This document shows, piece after piece, positions 17,035 through 23,175 of a stretch of DNA of 35,102 nucleotides (its first letter is position 1; every line of letters starts with the position of its first letter). Origin of the DNA: a virus. Position numbers and translations under genes: made by a program. The stretch covers positions 1 through 35,102 of IMG/VR virus record IMGVR_UViG_3300049893_002375. One strand, 5' to 3'. Under the pieces are notes generated by a model that was given only the letters and a program-made list of their open reading frames with translations, searched no databases and had not been told where the DNA came from.

Positions 17035-17427
17035 TTACTCGTTTAAGGCATAACAAAATTTAATCGGTTGATCCGTTAAAAGGTCGATTTTTTGTTCATC
17101 TTTCATGTCTAAATACTGTTTTGATAGCCAAATAGCCATTATGGGGTTTGGCCTTGATTCATGGGTAGCCATTTGATACATCCTGCGGCGCAATGATGCC
17201 TTTCCGCTCCCTGAATATCTTTTGAACCAAGACGAAAAATCTAGCCCGTACCTCTCTTTAATATTCAAAACAAGAGTTTCTTCTGACATTTTAAGAAAAG
17301 AGGCGATTTCATCGCGGGTGCATTGCATATTTGCCAATTCTTTTGCTGTGTTCCACTGTTCTGTAGTGAGTATTTTTCGCGGCCTTCCTGCCTTTTTTTT
17401 CACTTTGATTGGTTTGGTATCATCCAT
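17035..17427 (-). CDS. terS: Terminase small subunit
   Basis: The protein has 130 residues. The N-terminus is basic with an AT-hook-like KKKAGRPRK. It is followed by a helix-turn-helix (TAKELANMQCTRDEIASFLKMSEETL) that would recognise the packaging site, then a helical region for oligomerisation (ASLRRRMYQMATHESRPNPIMAIWLSKQYLDMKD), which is the common small terminase arrangement. It sits immediately before the large subunit. The ATG has an AAAGGATATC ribosome site. Confidence 0.9.
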   Translation of the reverse strand: MDDTKPIKVKKKAGRPRKILTTEQWNTAKELANMQCTRDEIASFLKMSEETLVLNIKERYGLDFSSWFKRYSGSGKASLRRRMYQMATHESRPNPIMAIWLSKQYLDMKDEQKIDLLTDQPIKFCYALNE

Positions 17428-17507
17428 TTTATTGATATCCTTTTTTTTTGTGTGATATACCTTAAATATAACATAAATCTAAAAATGTTAATATGTTGGG
17501 GTTATAA

Positions 17508-17747
17508 ATGTATTCTTTTAGGGAATATTTGGTAAAAGGTGATTGCCCGTATTGTGGTGTTGCCTTTTCTGATATAATAAACAAACCCCAAATAAAATAT
17601 ATAAGACGGTGTAAAAACAAATCGTGTGGCAGAGGGTTGACTATAACCTGTGAGCATGGGTTTGGATTTGTCGAAATGGGTTTGCCTTGCCAGCTAAAAA
17701 TAACTGTAGACCAAATATATAAAGGATGCGCTAGCTGTGGTGATTAA
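17508..17747 (+). CDS. Zinc-ribbon protein next to HNH nuclease
   Basis: The protein has 79 residues. Cysteines are arranged as CPYC (13-16), C35 and C40, and a C-terminal CASC (74-77), consistent with one or two zinc-binding sites. The ATG follows a GGGG ribosome site. The stop overlaps the HNH start by 11 bases. It is transcribed away from the terminase, in the opposite direction. It may assist the HNH protein or act as a small DNA-binding factor. No family is assigned. Confidence 0.65.
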   Translation: MYSFREYLVKGDCPYCGVAFSDIINKPQIKYIRRCKNKSCGRGLTITCEHGFGFVEMGLPCQLKITVDQIYKGCASCGD

Positions 17748-18057
17748 TCGCATAAAATACTTTTTACAGGATCGCTCGCCAAAATGGCAAAAGTTTAGAA
17801 ATGATTTTATAAAGGATAACCCTTATTGCGCGTGTTGTTTATCAACAAAGAAGCTTGAGGCGCATCATATAATACCCTATGCAGTTAATAGGATGTTAGA
17901 GCTAGAGAGTGTTAACCTAATAACACTTTGTAGCTATTGTCATTTTGTGATTGGCCATTTTCGGAATTGGAGTTTATACAACCCAAATGTTGCGGCATGG
18001 TCTGAAAACTATCGAAAAAACTACTTAGATGCGGTAATTAGATTCAGAATTTCCTAG
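17737..18057 (+). CDS. HNH endonuclease
   Basis: The protein has 106 residues and starts with GTG (17737 or 17740). HNH/beta-beta-alpha-metal residues in order are CACC (31-34), AHHIIP (about 42-47, catalytic His), the Asn region LITLCSYCH (61-69), then a later His. The two Cys pairs bind zinc. HNH genes beside terminases often cooperate in DNA packaging or cos cleavage; the opposite orientation here leaves a homing-type mobile gene possible. Confidence 0.85.
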   Translation: MVINRIKYFLQDRSPKWQKFRNDFIKDNPYCACCLSTKKLEAHHIIPYAVNRMLELESVNLITLCSYCHFVIGHFRNWSLYNPNVAAWSENYRKNYLDAVIRFRIS

Positions 18058-18059
18058 AA

Positions 18060-18284
18060 CTATCTTATCATTTTATTGAAAAGCCTACATTTTTTAAACA
18101 ACGGTGATGATCCGTTTTCAAAAAAATCATAATTAAATTCTAGGCATTCAGACTTAAACGCTGCATTTTCTGATTCATTTACCTGATGGTATTTATCACA
18201 ATAATAACAACTATCCGCATCTAATAAGTCTGGTTTGTTATTTTTGACCAATTCATCTGATGTTGGCATTTCAAATTTTTCCAT
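18060..18284 (-). CDS. Cys-rich small protein, unknown
   Basis: The protein has 74 residues, starting MEKFEM after a GGAG ribosome site at 7-base spacing; an upstream in-frame ATG at 18305 has no such site. It contains CYYC followed by C residues further on (SECLEF, KKCRLF). It is the last gene of the small minus-strand operon and overlaps the preceding gene by 14 bases. No function is recognised. The CxxC suggests a small zinc-binding or redox site. Confidence 0.6.
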   Translation of the reverse strand: MEKFEMPTSDELVKNNKPDLLDADSCYYCDKYHQVNESENAAFKSECLEFNYDFFENGSSPLFKKCRLFNKMIR

Positions 18285-18600
18285 GTTTATGCTCCAGTGC
18301 TTCAACCATTGTTTTTGCTATTTCATTCGGCCTAACATTTATCGTTTTAGAAACAAATTCTATAACTTCGGTTGTTGATGAAAAAATTATAGAGTAAATA
18401 ATTTCCTCAGAAACATTTTTTTCCTTTAAATCGCTGATAAATGACGCGATTGGATCAAGCATTTTAATAGTCAATTGCCGCGTTGATGCGAACAAATCTT
18501 CGCTTGTCATTTTTGACTGTTCCACTTTTTCTAAAAAAATCTTGTGTCCTTTTTCCTTATTTACTTTGTATCTATATCTATTCTTAAATGATTCAAACAT
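18271..18600 (-). CDS. Helical small protein, unknown
   Basis: The protein has 109 residues and starts MFESFKNRYRYKVNKEKGHK. It is basic at the N-terminus and mostly helical, with no membrane segment or known motif. Its ribosome site is GGAG. It sits in the tightly packed minus-strand early operon, 4 bases after the small membrane peptide gene. Confidence 0.6.
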   Translation of the reverse strand: MFESFKNRYRYKVNKEKGHKIFLEKVEQSKMTSEDLFASTRQLTIKMLDPIASFISDLKEKNVSEEIIYSIIFSSTTEVIEFVSKTINVRPNEIAKTMVEALEHKHGKI

Positions 18601-18604
18601 TTAG

Positions 18605-18697
18605 CTAATCTCCAACAATCATCATGGTTACTATTCCCGCCAAAAACCCAAAAGAAACCAAAAAGGCTACTATCAAAATAGCCGCTAATTTAGTCAT
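18605..18697 (-). CDS. Tiny single-span membrane peptide
   Basis: The ATG overlaps the stop of the HTH gene as ATGA (18697-18694), giving a 30-residue peptide starting MTKLAAILIVAFLVSFGF. An alternative ATG at 18721 would give 38 residues (MDNRRIDSM added). Almost the whole sequence is one transmembrane helix, with a short end GIVTMMIVGD. Such peptides in phages can be holin-like, immunity or membrane-anchored regulators. No direct evidence for any of these. Confidence 0.55.
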   Translation of the reverse strand: MTKLAAILIVAFLVSFGFLAGIVTMMIVGD

Positions 18698-18867
18698 AGA
18701 ATCAATTCGCCTGTTATCCATTTGATTAATTTACCCCTATTTTTGTTTCTAATTTTTGTCTCTTTTTTAACCCATCTAAAAACTGTTGTGCGAGACACCC
18801 CCAAACCTTCGGCAAGCGCGGCTATTGACCCAGCTTTTTTAAGCGCCTTTTTAAGCAGTGTATCCAT
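18694..18867 (-). CDS. Cro/YdaS-like HTH DNA-binding protein
   Basis: The protein has 57 residues. The sequence LLKKALKKAGSIAALAEGLG followed by VSRTTVFRWVKK is a textbook helix-turn-helix of the YdaS/Cro type (Ala-Leu-Ala..Gly-Val-Ser..Val..Trp-Val). It overlaps the end of the 101-residue gene by 17 bases and is followed by a coupled membrane peptide. It probably acts as a small transcriptional regulator of early genes. Confidence 0.75.
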   Translation of the reverse strand: MDTLLKKALKKAGSIAALAEGLGVSRTTVFRWVKKETKIRNKNRGKLIKWITGELIL

Positions 18868-19156
18868 TCACCCCCCTTGGAACAGCGACCGCCCGCATAT
18901 AAGTACCATGTTTATCATCCCTAGAGACTGGTGTGGCGATAATATCAATTCCATACGGTATTCCCATAGTATCTGCCATTGATGGATGATTTGTGCCAAA
19001 TGCGTGATCATTTGATGACATTTGTACGCCGTTTATCTTGATTAATGCTAGGAAATTTAGCCGCTTTGAACTATCAGTTATTTTTTGGCTAGTAATTTCA
19101 TTTTTCCCCGGTGATATTGCTAATAAATAAACATCAGAATTAACATCGACAATCAT
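18851..19156 (-). CDS. Hypothetical protein of the small early operon
   Basis: The protein has 101 residues. Its ATG at 19156 overlaps the stop of the 42-residue membrane gene as ATGA, with an AGAGG ribosome site. It appears mainly beta-rich, with a distinctive segment FGTNHPSMADTMGIPYGIDI and an end RAVAVPRGVNGYTA. I do not recognise it. No catalytic motif or signal peptide is visible. Confidence 0.55.
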   Translation of the reverse strand: MIVDVNSDVYLLAISPGKNEITSQKITDSSKRLNFLALIKINGVQMSSNDHAFGTNHPSMADTMGIPYGIDIIATPVSRDDKHGTYMRAVAVPRGVNGYTA

Positions 19157-19281
19157 TTTTCTAACACCTCTTTTTTCCGGCATTTTCCGACAATAAACAA
19201 AACACACGCCAAAATAAGCGCTCCCCAAACCATCCCATTAATCATGCCAAAAGTATAAATTCCCAAGTCAAAATCACACAT
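19153..19281 (-). CDS. Small membrane protein (42 residues)
   Basis: The ATG at 19281 overlaps the TGA of the preceding gene (TGATG), with a strong GAAAGGGGGTTTTG ribosome site. The protein has one membrane helix (FGMINGMVWGALILACVLFI) and a basic cytoplasmic-type end (GKCRKKEVLEK). The stop overlaps the next ATG. Size and layout are consistent with a small holin, a membrane anchor or an immunity peptide, but context alone cannot decide. Confidence 0.65.
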   Translation of the reverse strand: MCDFDLGIYTFGMINGMVWGALILACVLFIVGKCRKKEVLEK

Positions 19282-19457
19282 CAAAACCCCCTTTCGTCAA
19301 AAGATACCGCGACCCTTTTTTTGCAAAAAATACATACATGAATAGCGTACTTTTTTCCGCATATTGTCGCGGTTTGGTTAAACGCATACTTATGCGGACA
19401 AAAAAAACGCCATATTTCTAACCCTATTTTTTCCAGTAATTTTTTAAATTCCTTCAT
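19281..19457 (-). CDS. Small Cys/His protein, first gene of the early operon
   Basis: The protein has 58 residues, starting MKEFKKLLEKIGLEIWRF. Cysteines and histidines are spaced as C20-H22, C33 and H40-C42 plus CIFC (42-45), so one zinc site is possible. The stop (TGA) overlaps the next gene start. It is the first gene of the seven-gene minus-strand operon. Its promoter should lie within 19458-19530, where the minus strand carries TTGACA and TTGCAT-type -35 sequences. Confidence 0.62.
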   Translation of the reverse strand: MKEFKKLLEKIGLEIWRFFCPHKYAFNQTATICGKKYAIHVCIFCKKRVAVSFDERGF

Positions 19458-19529
19458 TTGGAGTTTGCCTTTTGTGTCAATACATGGTTTATTTACGAAA
19501 CATACACGAATGCAACACCGGATGCAACA

Positions 19530-19982
19530 ATGTTTTATGAAATGTTGGAAAGGATAATGGTACTACAGATTATGAAAACAATGGCACATTCAAAAGCAGA
19601 GGAACAAAGGGAAATGCTAGATGTTATCTTAGATGGTGGTGATAGGGTTGTAAAAACTATTGCAAACATCCGAGCTATAGAACAGCAAAAAGGTCATGTT
19701 ATAGATACAAAACCGCTAGCTCGTTATGAGCCAGCTTTTTACATTGAACAAAATGAAAGGATTTTTAACATGGAAAAACCAACACCGCCCCGCCCGATAA
19801 TCCCGCCAAAAACCAATGAACAAAGCGCTATGCAATCTATTTATTCAGAAATTTTGCTGATAAGGAAAAAGATACAATCCTATGAGAATGCCGGATTGTG
19901 TGGCGCGGCTGAATTAAATGAATTGGATGGTGACATCTATAGCGTACTTATCAAAATTTATAACAGTATAAATAAGGTATAA
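19530..19982 (+). CDS. Hypothetical protein with Pro-rich linker
   Basis: The start is uncertain. The first in-frame ATG (19530) has no good ribosome site, the ATG at 19557 has GGAAAGGATA very close to it, and a TTG at 19458 would extend the frame to 174 residues. From 19530 it has 150 residues: a helical N-terminal half, a proline-rich linker (PTPPRPIIPPKT) and a helical C-terminal half (EILLIRKKIQSYEN). It is divergent from the small minus-strand operon and ends before a strong hairpin. Function unknown. Confidence 0.55.
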   Translation: MFYEMLERIMVLQIMKTMAHSKAEEQREMLDVILDGGDRVVKTIANIRAIEQQKGHVIDTKPLARYEPAFYIEQNERIFNMEKPTPPRPIIPPKTNEQSAMQSIYSEILLIRKKIQSYENAGLCGAAELNELDGDIYSVLIKIYNSINKV

Positions 19983-19988
19983 AAAATA

Positions 19989-20013
19989 GGGGCGTGTTTT
20001 TTTTACACGCCCC
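19989..20013 (-). terminator. Rho-independent terminator, best for minus-strand reading
   Basis: GGGGCGTGT (19989-19997) and ACACGCCCC (20005-20013) form a perfect 9-bp stem with an 8-base T/A loop. On the minus transcript it is followed by a U-rich tail (TATTTTTTATACC), so it ends the transcript of the two paralogues at 20052-20721. It may also stop plus-strand reading from the gene ending at 19982. Confidence 0.75.
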
Positions 20014-20051
20014 ATAGGCCAATTATGAACCTTACCCACACAGTGCTTGTC

Positions 20052-20357
20052 TTATTTCGTTTGTACTTGTCTCAAAATTTCAACCAACAAAGCGCTATTA
20101 GCAGCTACTTGACCAGAATCTAGCCCGCCTTTTCCGAGCCAAAAGCTTTGACTAGCCGGATCAATGCTAGTTACAGCGCGGTTTTCTTCAACGTCAAACT
20201 CACTAACGCGCTTGTCAAGAACTTGACCGCAACGCGAGTGAATCGCATTAGAGCCGCTCATAGTAGTAATGAAAGAAGAATTGAAAATTCTGCTTTGCAA
20301 TGCTACATCATTAGCGATTTGCGTACTCATTAATTCAGACACATCGATTTCTGCCAT
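20052..20357 (-). CDS. Tandem paralogue B of unknown function
   Basis: The protein has 101 residues and starts after an AGGGAG ribosome site. It aligns without gaps to the neighbour at 20410-20721 at roughly 60% identity by my hand count. Shared blocks are HSRCGQV.DKR, 'RAVTS.DPA.QS' and EILRQVQ/EVLRQVQ. The N-terminal half is helical. There is no membrane segment or known motif, and one conserved Cys is in HSRCGQV. It is the second gene of a strong-promoter unit that ends at the terminator at 19989. Confidence 0.62.
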   Translation of the reverse strand: MAEIDVSELMSTQIANDVALQSRIFNSSFITTMSGSNAIHSRCGQVLDKRVSEFDVEENRAVTSIDPASQSFWLGKGGLDSGQVAANSALLVEILRQVQTK

Positions 20358-20409
20358 GGCTTAAACTCCCTGTATTATGTGTTATTTGATCGCAATCAAC
20401 TAAAAGCTT

Positions 20410-20721
20410 TTATTTTTTCCCGCCCTGTACTTGCCGTAAAACCTCGATCAATGTTGAAGTAGACATAGCTACTTGCCCAGCGTCTAAACCTGCCTTCGAT
20501 AATAGATAGGATTGTGTAGCGGGATCGACACTGGTTACAGCCCTAACCTCTTCAATATCGTATTCAGCAATGCGCTTATCCATAACTTGACCACAACGCG
20601 AATGGACAGCCATACTTCCAGACATATTGGTTATAAACGCGCTATTTGCGATTCTAGCCTGTAACACAACATCATTTGCCACTTGCGCCATCAGCATGGA
20701 ATACATATTAATTTCTGACAT
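20410..20721 (-). CDS. Tandem paralogue A of unknown function
   Basis: The protein has 103 residues, with a good AGAGGTAG ribosome site. It is first in the unit and a near-full-length paralogue of the gene at 20052-20357. It has a helical profile and a conserved HSRCGQVMDKR, with the two copies differing mostly by conservative changes (I/V, F/Y, S/A). The tandem retention suggests both are used, perhaps as a hetero-oligomer. The strong upstream promoter suggests high expression. I do not recognise the family. Confidence 0.65.
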   Translation of the reverse strand: MSEINMYSMLMAQVANDVVLQARIANSAFITNMSGSMAVHSRCGQVMDKRIAEYDIEEVRAVTSVDPATQSYLLSKAGLDAGQVAMSTSTLIEVLRQVQGGKK

Positions 20722-20759
20722 TTTACTACCTCTTTTTTTTAGATTTTATGGTCAAAGTC

Positions 20760-20789
20760 ATGATATAAAACATCATACATGTATGTCAA
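20760..20789 (-). promoter_or_regulatory. Promoter for the tandem paralogues, with palindrome
   Basis: Minus-strand -35 TTGACA (20789-20784), with -10 candidates TATATC (16-base spacer) or TATCAT (18-base spacer). The spacer includes the perfect 12-base palindrome CATACATGTATG (20774-20785), a possible repressor site. It lies between the divergent genes at 20721 and 20817. Confidence 0.6.
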
Positions 20790-20816
20790 TTTTATATTTT
20801 TTGGGAGTAAATAAAC

Positions 20817-21359
20817 ATGGAATTTGGCAAATTATACACAAGAATACCGCGCAAAGTGTATGCATTGAAATGGACACCTCACAGCTTATTGCCGGGTGTT
20901 GAGGAAATATCTATCGAAGTACCCGAACAACCGCCAAAAGTAGAAAACTTTGATCCGCGCGAGATATTAGCCGGGTCGCAAATGCACAACTATTATACTC
21001 AGCCGCAAAAATTAATTAGGGTTGTCATAAAAGGTCAAGTCTTAATAAATGGCGCATTGTTGAATGTTATGCCTACGGATTTTGTGCTTTATTGTGAAAA
21101 AACAAAAGAGCCTATCGGCGTATTGAATGAAAAAGACTTTTTAGAACTATACACAGATAAATTTGAATTATGTGGCATGTGTTCGTCAAAAGCGGAGTTT
21201 ATAAAAAACGGTGGTAGGCTCCCTACAATTGATGATTTTGTCAAATTGTTACAGGAAGGAAAAGAGATTAAACTAGAGAATGGCGTTATCTTGAAAAGCA
21301 TTGCCGATTTGCGCGATTTTGCCGCCAAACATGGCATTAACCTTCTCACCCCAAAATAA
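20817..21359 (+). CDS. PGDYG-like phage protein
   Basis: The protein has 180 residues, with a GGGAGT ribosome site. It has the pattern of small phage proteins with 'K..P..Y.A..W' near the start (IPRKVYALKWTPHSLLPG) and a later 'GQVLINGALLNVMPTDFVLY...PIGVLNEKDFLELY', like the 'PGD(W/Y)' domain of unknown function found in many phages. The C-terminal part is helical and acidic. It is divergent from the paralogue unit and convergent with the recombination operon. The domain assignment is moderate and no biochemical role is known. Confidence 0.5.
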   Translation: MEFGKLYTRIPRKVYALKWTPHSLLPGVEEISIEVPEQPPKVENFDPREILAGSQMHNYYTQPQKLIRVVIKGQVLINGALLNVMPTDFVLYCEKTKEPIGVLNEKDFLELYTDKFELCGMCSSKAEFIKNGGRLPTIDDFVKLLQEGKEIKLENGVILKSIADLRDFAAKHGINLLTPK

Positions 21360-21362
21360 AAA

Positions 21363-21387
21363 TGGCGCTAGATTTTTTCTAGCACCA
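21363..21387. terminator. Hairpin between convergent genes
   Basis: A 10-position stem (TGGCGCTAGA with TCTAGCACCA, one mismatch) and a T-rich loop. On the minus transcript it is followed by ATTTTTATTTT, so it terminates the recombination operon ending at 21518. It may also act after the plus-strand gene ending at 21359. The 21388-21517 stretch holds no supported gene, only an imperfect repeat AATGCG/CGCATT. Confidence 0.6.
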
Positions 21388-21517
21388 ATAAATAGGAGTA
21401 GATGTTTATTATCTATAAAAACAAAATGCGCCGATAAAATCAACGCATTTCAGGAAACGAATGAATGAACAATAGTTTTTACTATCACCATTATCCTATT
21501 TTTTAAAGTTAAAATTT

Positions 21518-22522
21518 TTATTTCTTACCTTTTTCTAGCTCCGTAAAAACAGAATAAATCCTATTCAATTCACCAATATCTGTTGAAGCATCGGCTTTTG
21601 CCGCTAAATCAACAACCATTTGATACTCTGCATTGTCTGCGGTTTGGCTCATCTTTTTAGCTGATAACAAAATAGAGGCTTTTAATTGCTTGATTTCATC
21701 TTCTATGCCTTGCTGTTTAAAAAATTCCGGCGCATCTACCTTAAAAAATTCTTCGGCGCTAGCTACTCCATCTCTAATCGATGTGTAAATTTGTTTTAGT
21801 TCTAAAAGCTGGGTGTCGGTCGCGTATTGGATAGCGTCAACATTTAAGAATTTTTTCAACTGGTCATTAGTTACGCCAATCGCTTCAAATGCGGCTAAAA
21901 TTTTCTTGCTCTGGTCAATCTTGTTAGATTTTATTTGACCGCGCATAGTGGTTTTAACCTCTAAAATAGCCGCTTCGATTATATCCGGCGGGATAAGCGA
22001 TAAAATGCATTGCCTCATGCGTCTAGCCCCATAATTTGCTATCAACTCATATATATCGCGCTCGCTAGTCAGTGGTTTTTGTCCCTTTTTAGTGTCTCTT
22101 ATGTGTAACACTTCAAACACTGTTCGGCGCTTTACGTTTGTTTGATAATCCCAGCAATAAGCCTCAACAATCGATTTATTTCCGCTTCGCTCTATTTCCC
22201 GAATGCCAAAATCAAGATTTCCATAGGCTCTAGCCATTGCTTCAGCTAATCGAATTGATGCCCCTTCGACCGTTTGCCCAGCCCGTTCATATCGGTACAT
22301 AGCCCGCTCTGCAAATGATGGTCTTTTGCATGTTTCTATCACGCTATTATATGCCGCCAATTCATCGCGCCTATGCGCTCTAGCGACAATAAGGCTCGCT
22401 TCAACTTCCCTAACAGCTTTTGCTATCTCAACCGCAGCTCCATGATTCTGAGCCGAAGCGGTCATAGCTCTAGCCGCAAAATCCATTGATACCGATTGAT
22501 TTTGTTCTATTAATTGGTTCAT
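21518..22522 (-). CDS. Probable single-strand annealing protein (recombination module)
   Basis: The protein has 334 residues and starts with ATGA overlap on the Gp157-like gene. The N-terminal two thirds match a widespread phage family with blocks 'HRRDELAAYNSVIETCKRPS FAERAMYRYERAGQ' (split here by spacing), 'SIRLAEAMARAYGNLDFGI', 'AYCWDYQTNVKRRTVFEV' and 'DIYELIANYGARRMRQCILS', which I associate with single-strand annealing/recombination proteins next to Gp157 in phage genomes. The C-terminal part is helical. It would pair with phage replication or recombination intermediates. RecT or Erf identity is not claimed; the family assignment is from memory. Confidence 0.55.
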   Translation of the reverse strand: MNQLIEQNQSVSMDFAARAMTASAQNHGAAVEIAKAVREVEASLIVARAHRRDELAAYNSVIETCKRPSFAERAMYRYERAGQTVEGASIRLAEAMARAYGNLDFGIREIERSGNKSIVEAYCWDYQTNVKRRTVFEVLHIRDTKKGQKPLTSERDIYELIANYGARRMRQCILSLIPPDIIEAAILEVKTTMRGQIKSNKIDQSKKILAAFEAIGVTNDQLKKFLNVDAIQYATDTQLLELKQIYTSIRDGVASAEEFFKVDAPEFFKQQGIEDEIKQLKASILLSAKKMSQTADNAEYQMVVDLAAKADASTDIGELNRIYSVFTELEKGKK

Positions 22523-23007
22523 TTCCTCACCCCCACTTTAATTGATTGTGTGTTAACTATTCTTGCAATATCTGAGTATTTTTCGATATTTTGCTTTATA
22601 TGTGTTTTATCCCAAACAAATTCTCGTTTGATAGCCTCTGAATATTTCGCATAAATTTGAGGCGTTATATCGTCTGAATGCATTGAAATATCAAGTTTTT
22701 GGTGTGTCGTAATTGATACATGATATTTATTGCCAAATTCTTTAGTTATTCCGAAATTCTGCATTGAAAACAAAACCCATTTTTTTAGCCGTTCCCAGCT
22801 ATTTTCTAGCTGTTTCGCTATTTCTGAGTGTTCTTTTGCGGCATTTTTATGCCGTTCAATTCTCGATTCAATATCAGCCCTTACCTCTACTATTGCATCA
22901 ATTTTAGCTCTCAATTCGTCAATAGTTTTAGCATATTCTAACGCATCATACTCAACTATTTCCTCATCCCATTTTTTAATTTTCTCAAGAATTTCATTTA
23001 GATTCAT
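22519..23007 (-). CDS. Siphovirus Gp157-like protein
   Basis: The protein has 162 residues. The N-terminal ~100 residues are a charged coiled coil (IDAIVEVRADIESRIERHKN), followed by a strand-rich end beginning KKWVLFSMQNFGI and a final VNTQSIKVGVRK. The size, coiled coil and this ending fit the Gp157 family, commonly encoded next to phage annealing proteins. Ribosome site AAAGGG. It is translationally coupled to the next gene (ATGA). Confidence 0.7.
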   Translation of the reverse strand: MNLNEILEKIKKWDEEIVEYDALEYAKTIDELRAKIDAIVEVRADIESRIERHKNAAKEHSEIAKQLENSWERLKKWVLFSMQNFGITKEFGNKYHVSITTHQKLDISMHSDDITPQIYAKYSEAIKREFVWDKTHIKQNIEKYSDIARIVNTQSIKVGVRK

Positions 23008-23017
23008 AATCAGCCCT

Positions 23018-23045
23018 TTACGTTTATATATTTACGCAAACGTAA
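23018..23045. promoter_or_regulatory. Promoter/operator region upstream of the recombination genes
   Basis: TTACGTTT (23018-23025) and AAACGTAA (23038-23045) form perfect 8-bp arms 12 bases apart, overlapping the minus-strand -10 TATAAA with a TTGTGT -35 (16-base spacer). A second perfect inverted repeat, TTGATTTTTTAATCAA, lies at 23051-23066. Bases 23067-23175 hold TTGTATTGAC at 23074-23083 and no supported gene. The arms suggest repressor control of the recombination operon. Confidence 0.5.
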
Positions 23046-23175
23046 CACAATTGATTTTTTAATCAAGAAATTTTTGTATTGACGTTTTGCGTCCTTTTGT
23101 CATTACATGATTAATTTTTGAACATATCGTTTGTGGTGTGTCTAAAATCTGATTTGATCGATTTTTATGGATTGC

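Noticed and set aside
17508-18057. Integrase or lysogeny module in the early region
   Set aside because: No tyrosine or serine recombinase motif or attachment site is visible. The HTH and RHH genes alone do not show lysogeny.
20052-20721. Possible RebB/R-body-like proteins
   Set aside because: Length and helical character are similar, but the characteristic RebB blocks are not present in either copy.
21388-21517. Short plus-strand ORF with GGAG leader (11 codons at 21401)
   Set aside because: Too short and not supported by any composition or overlap signal.
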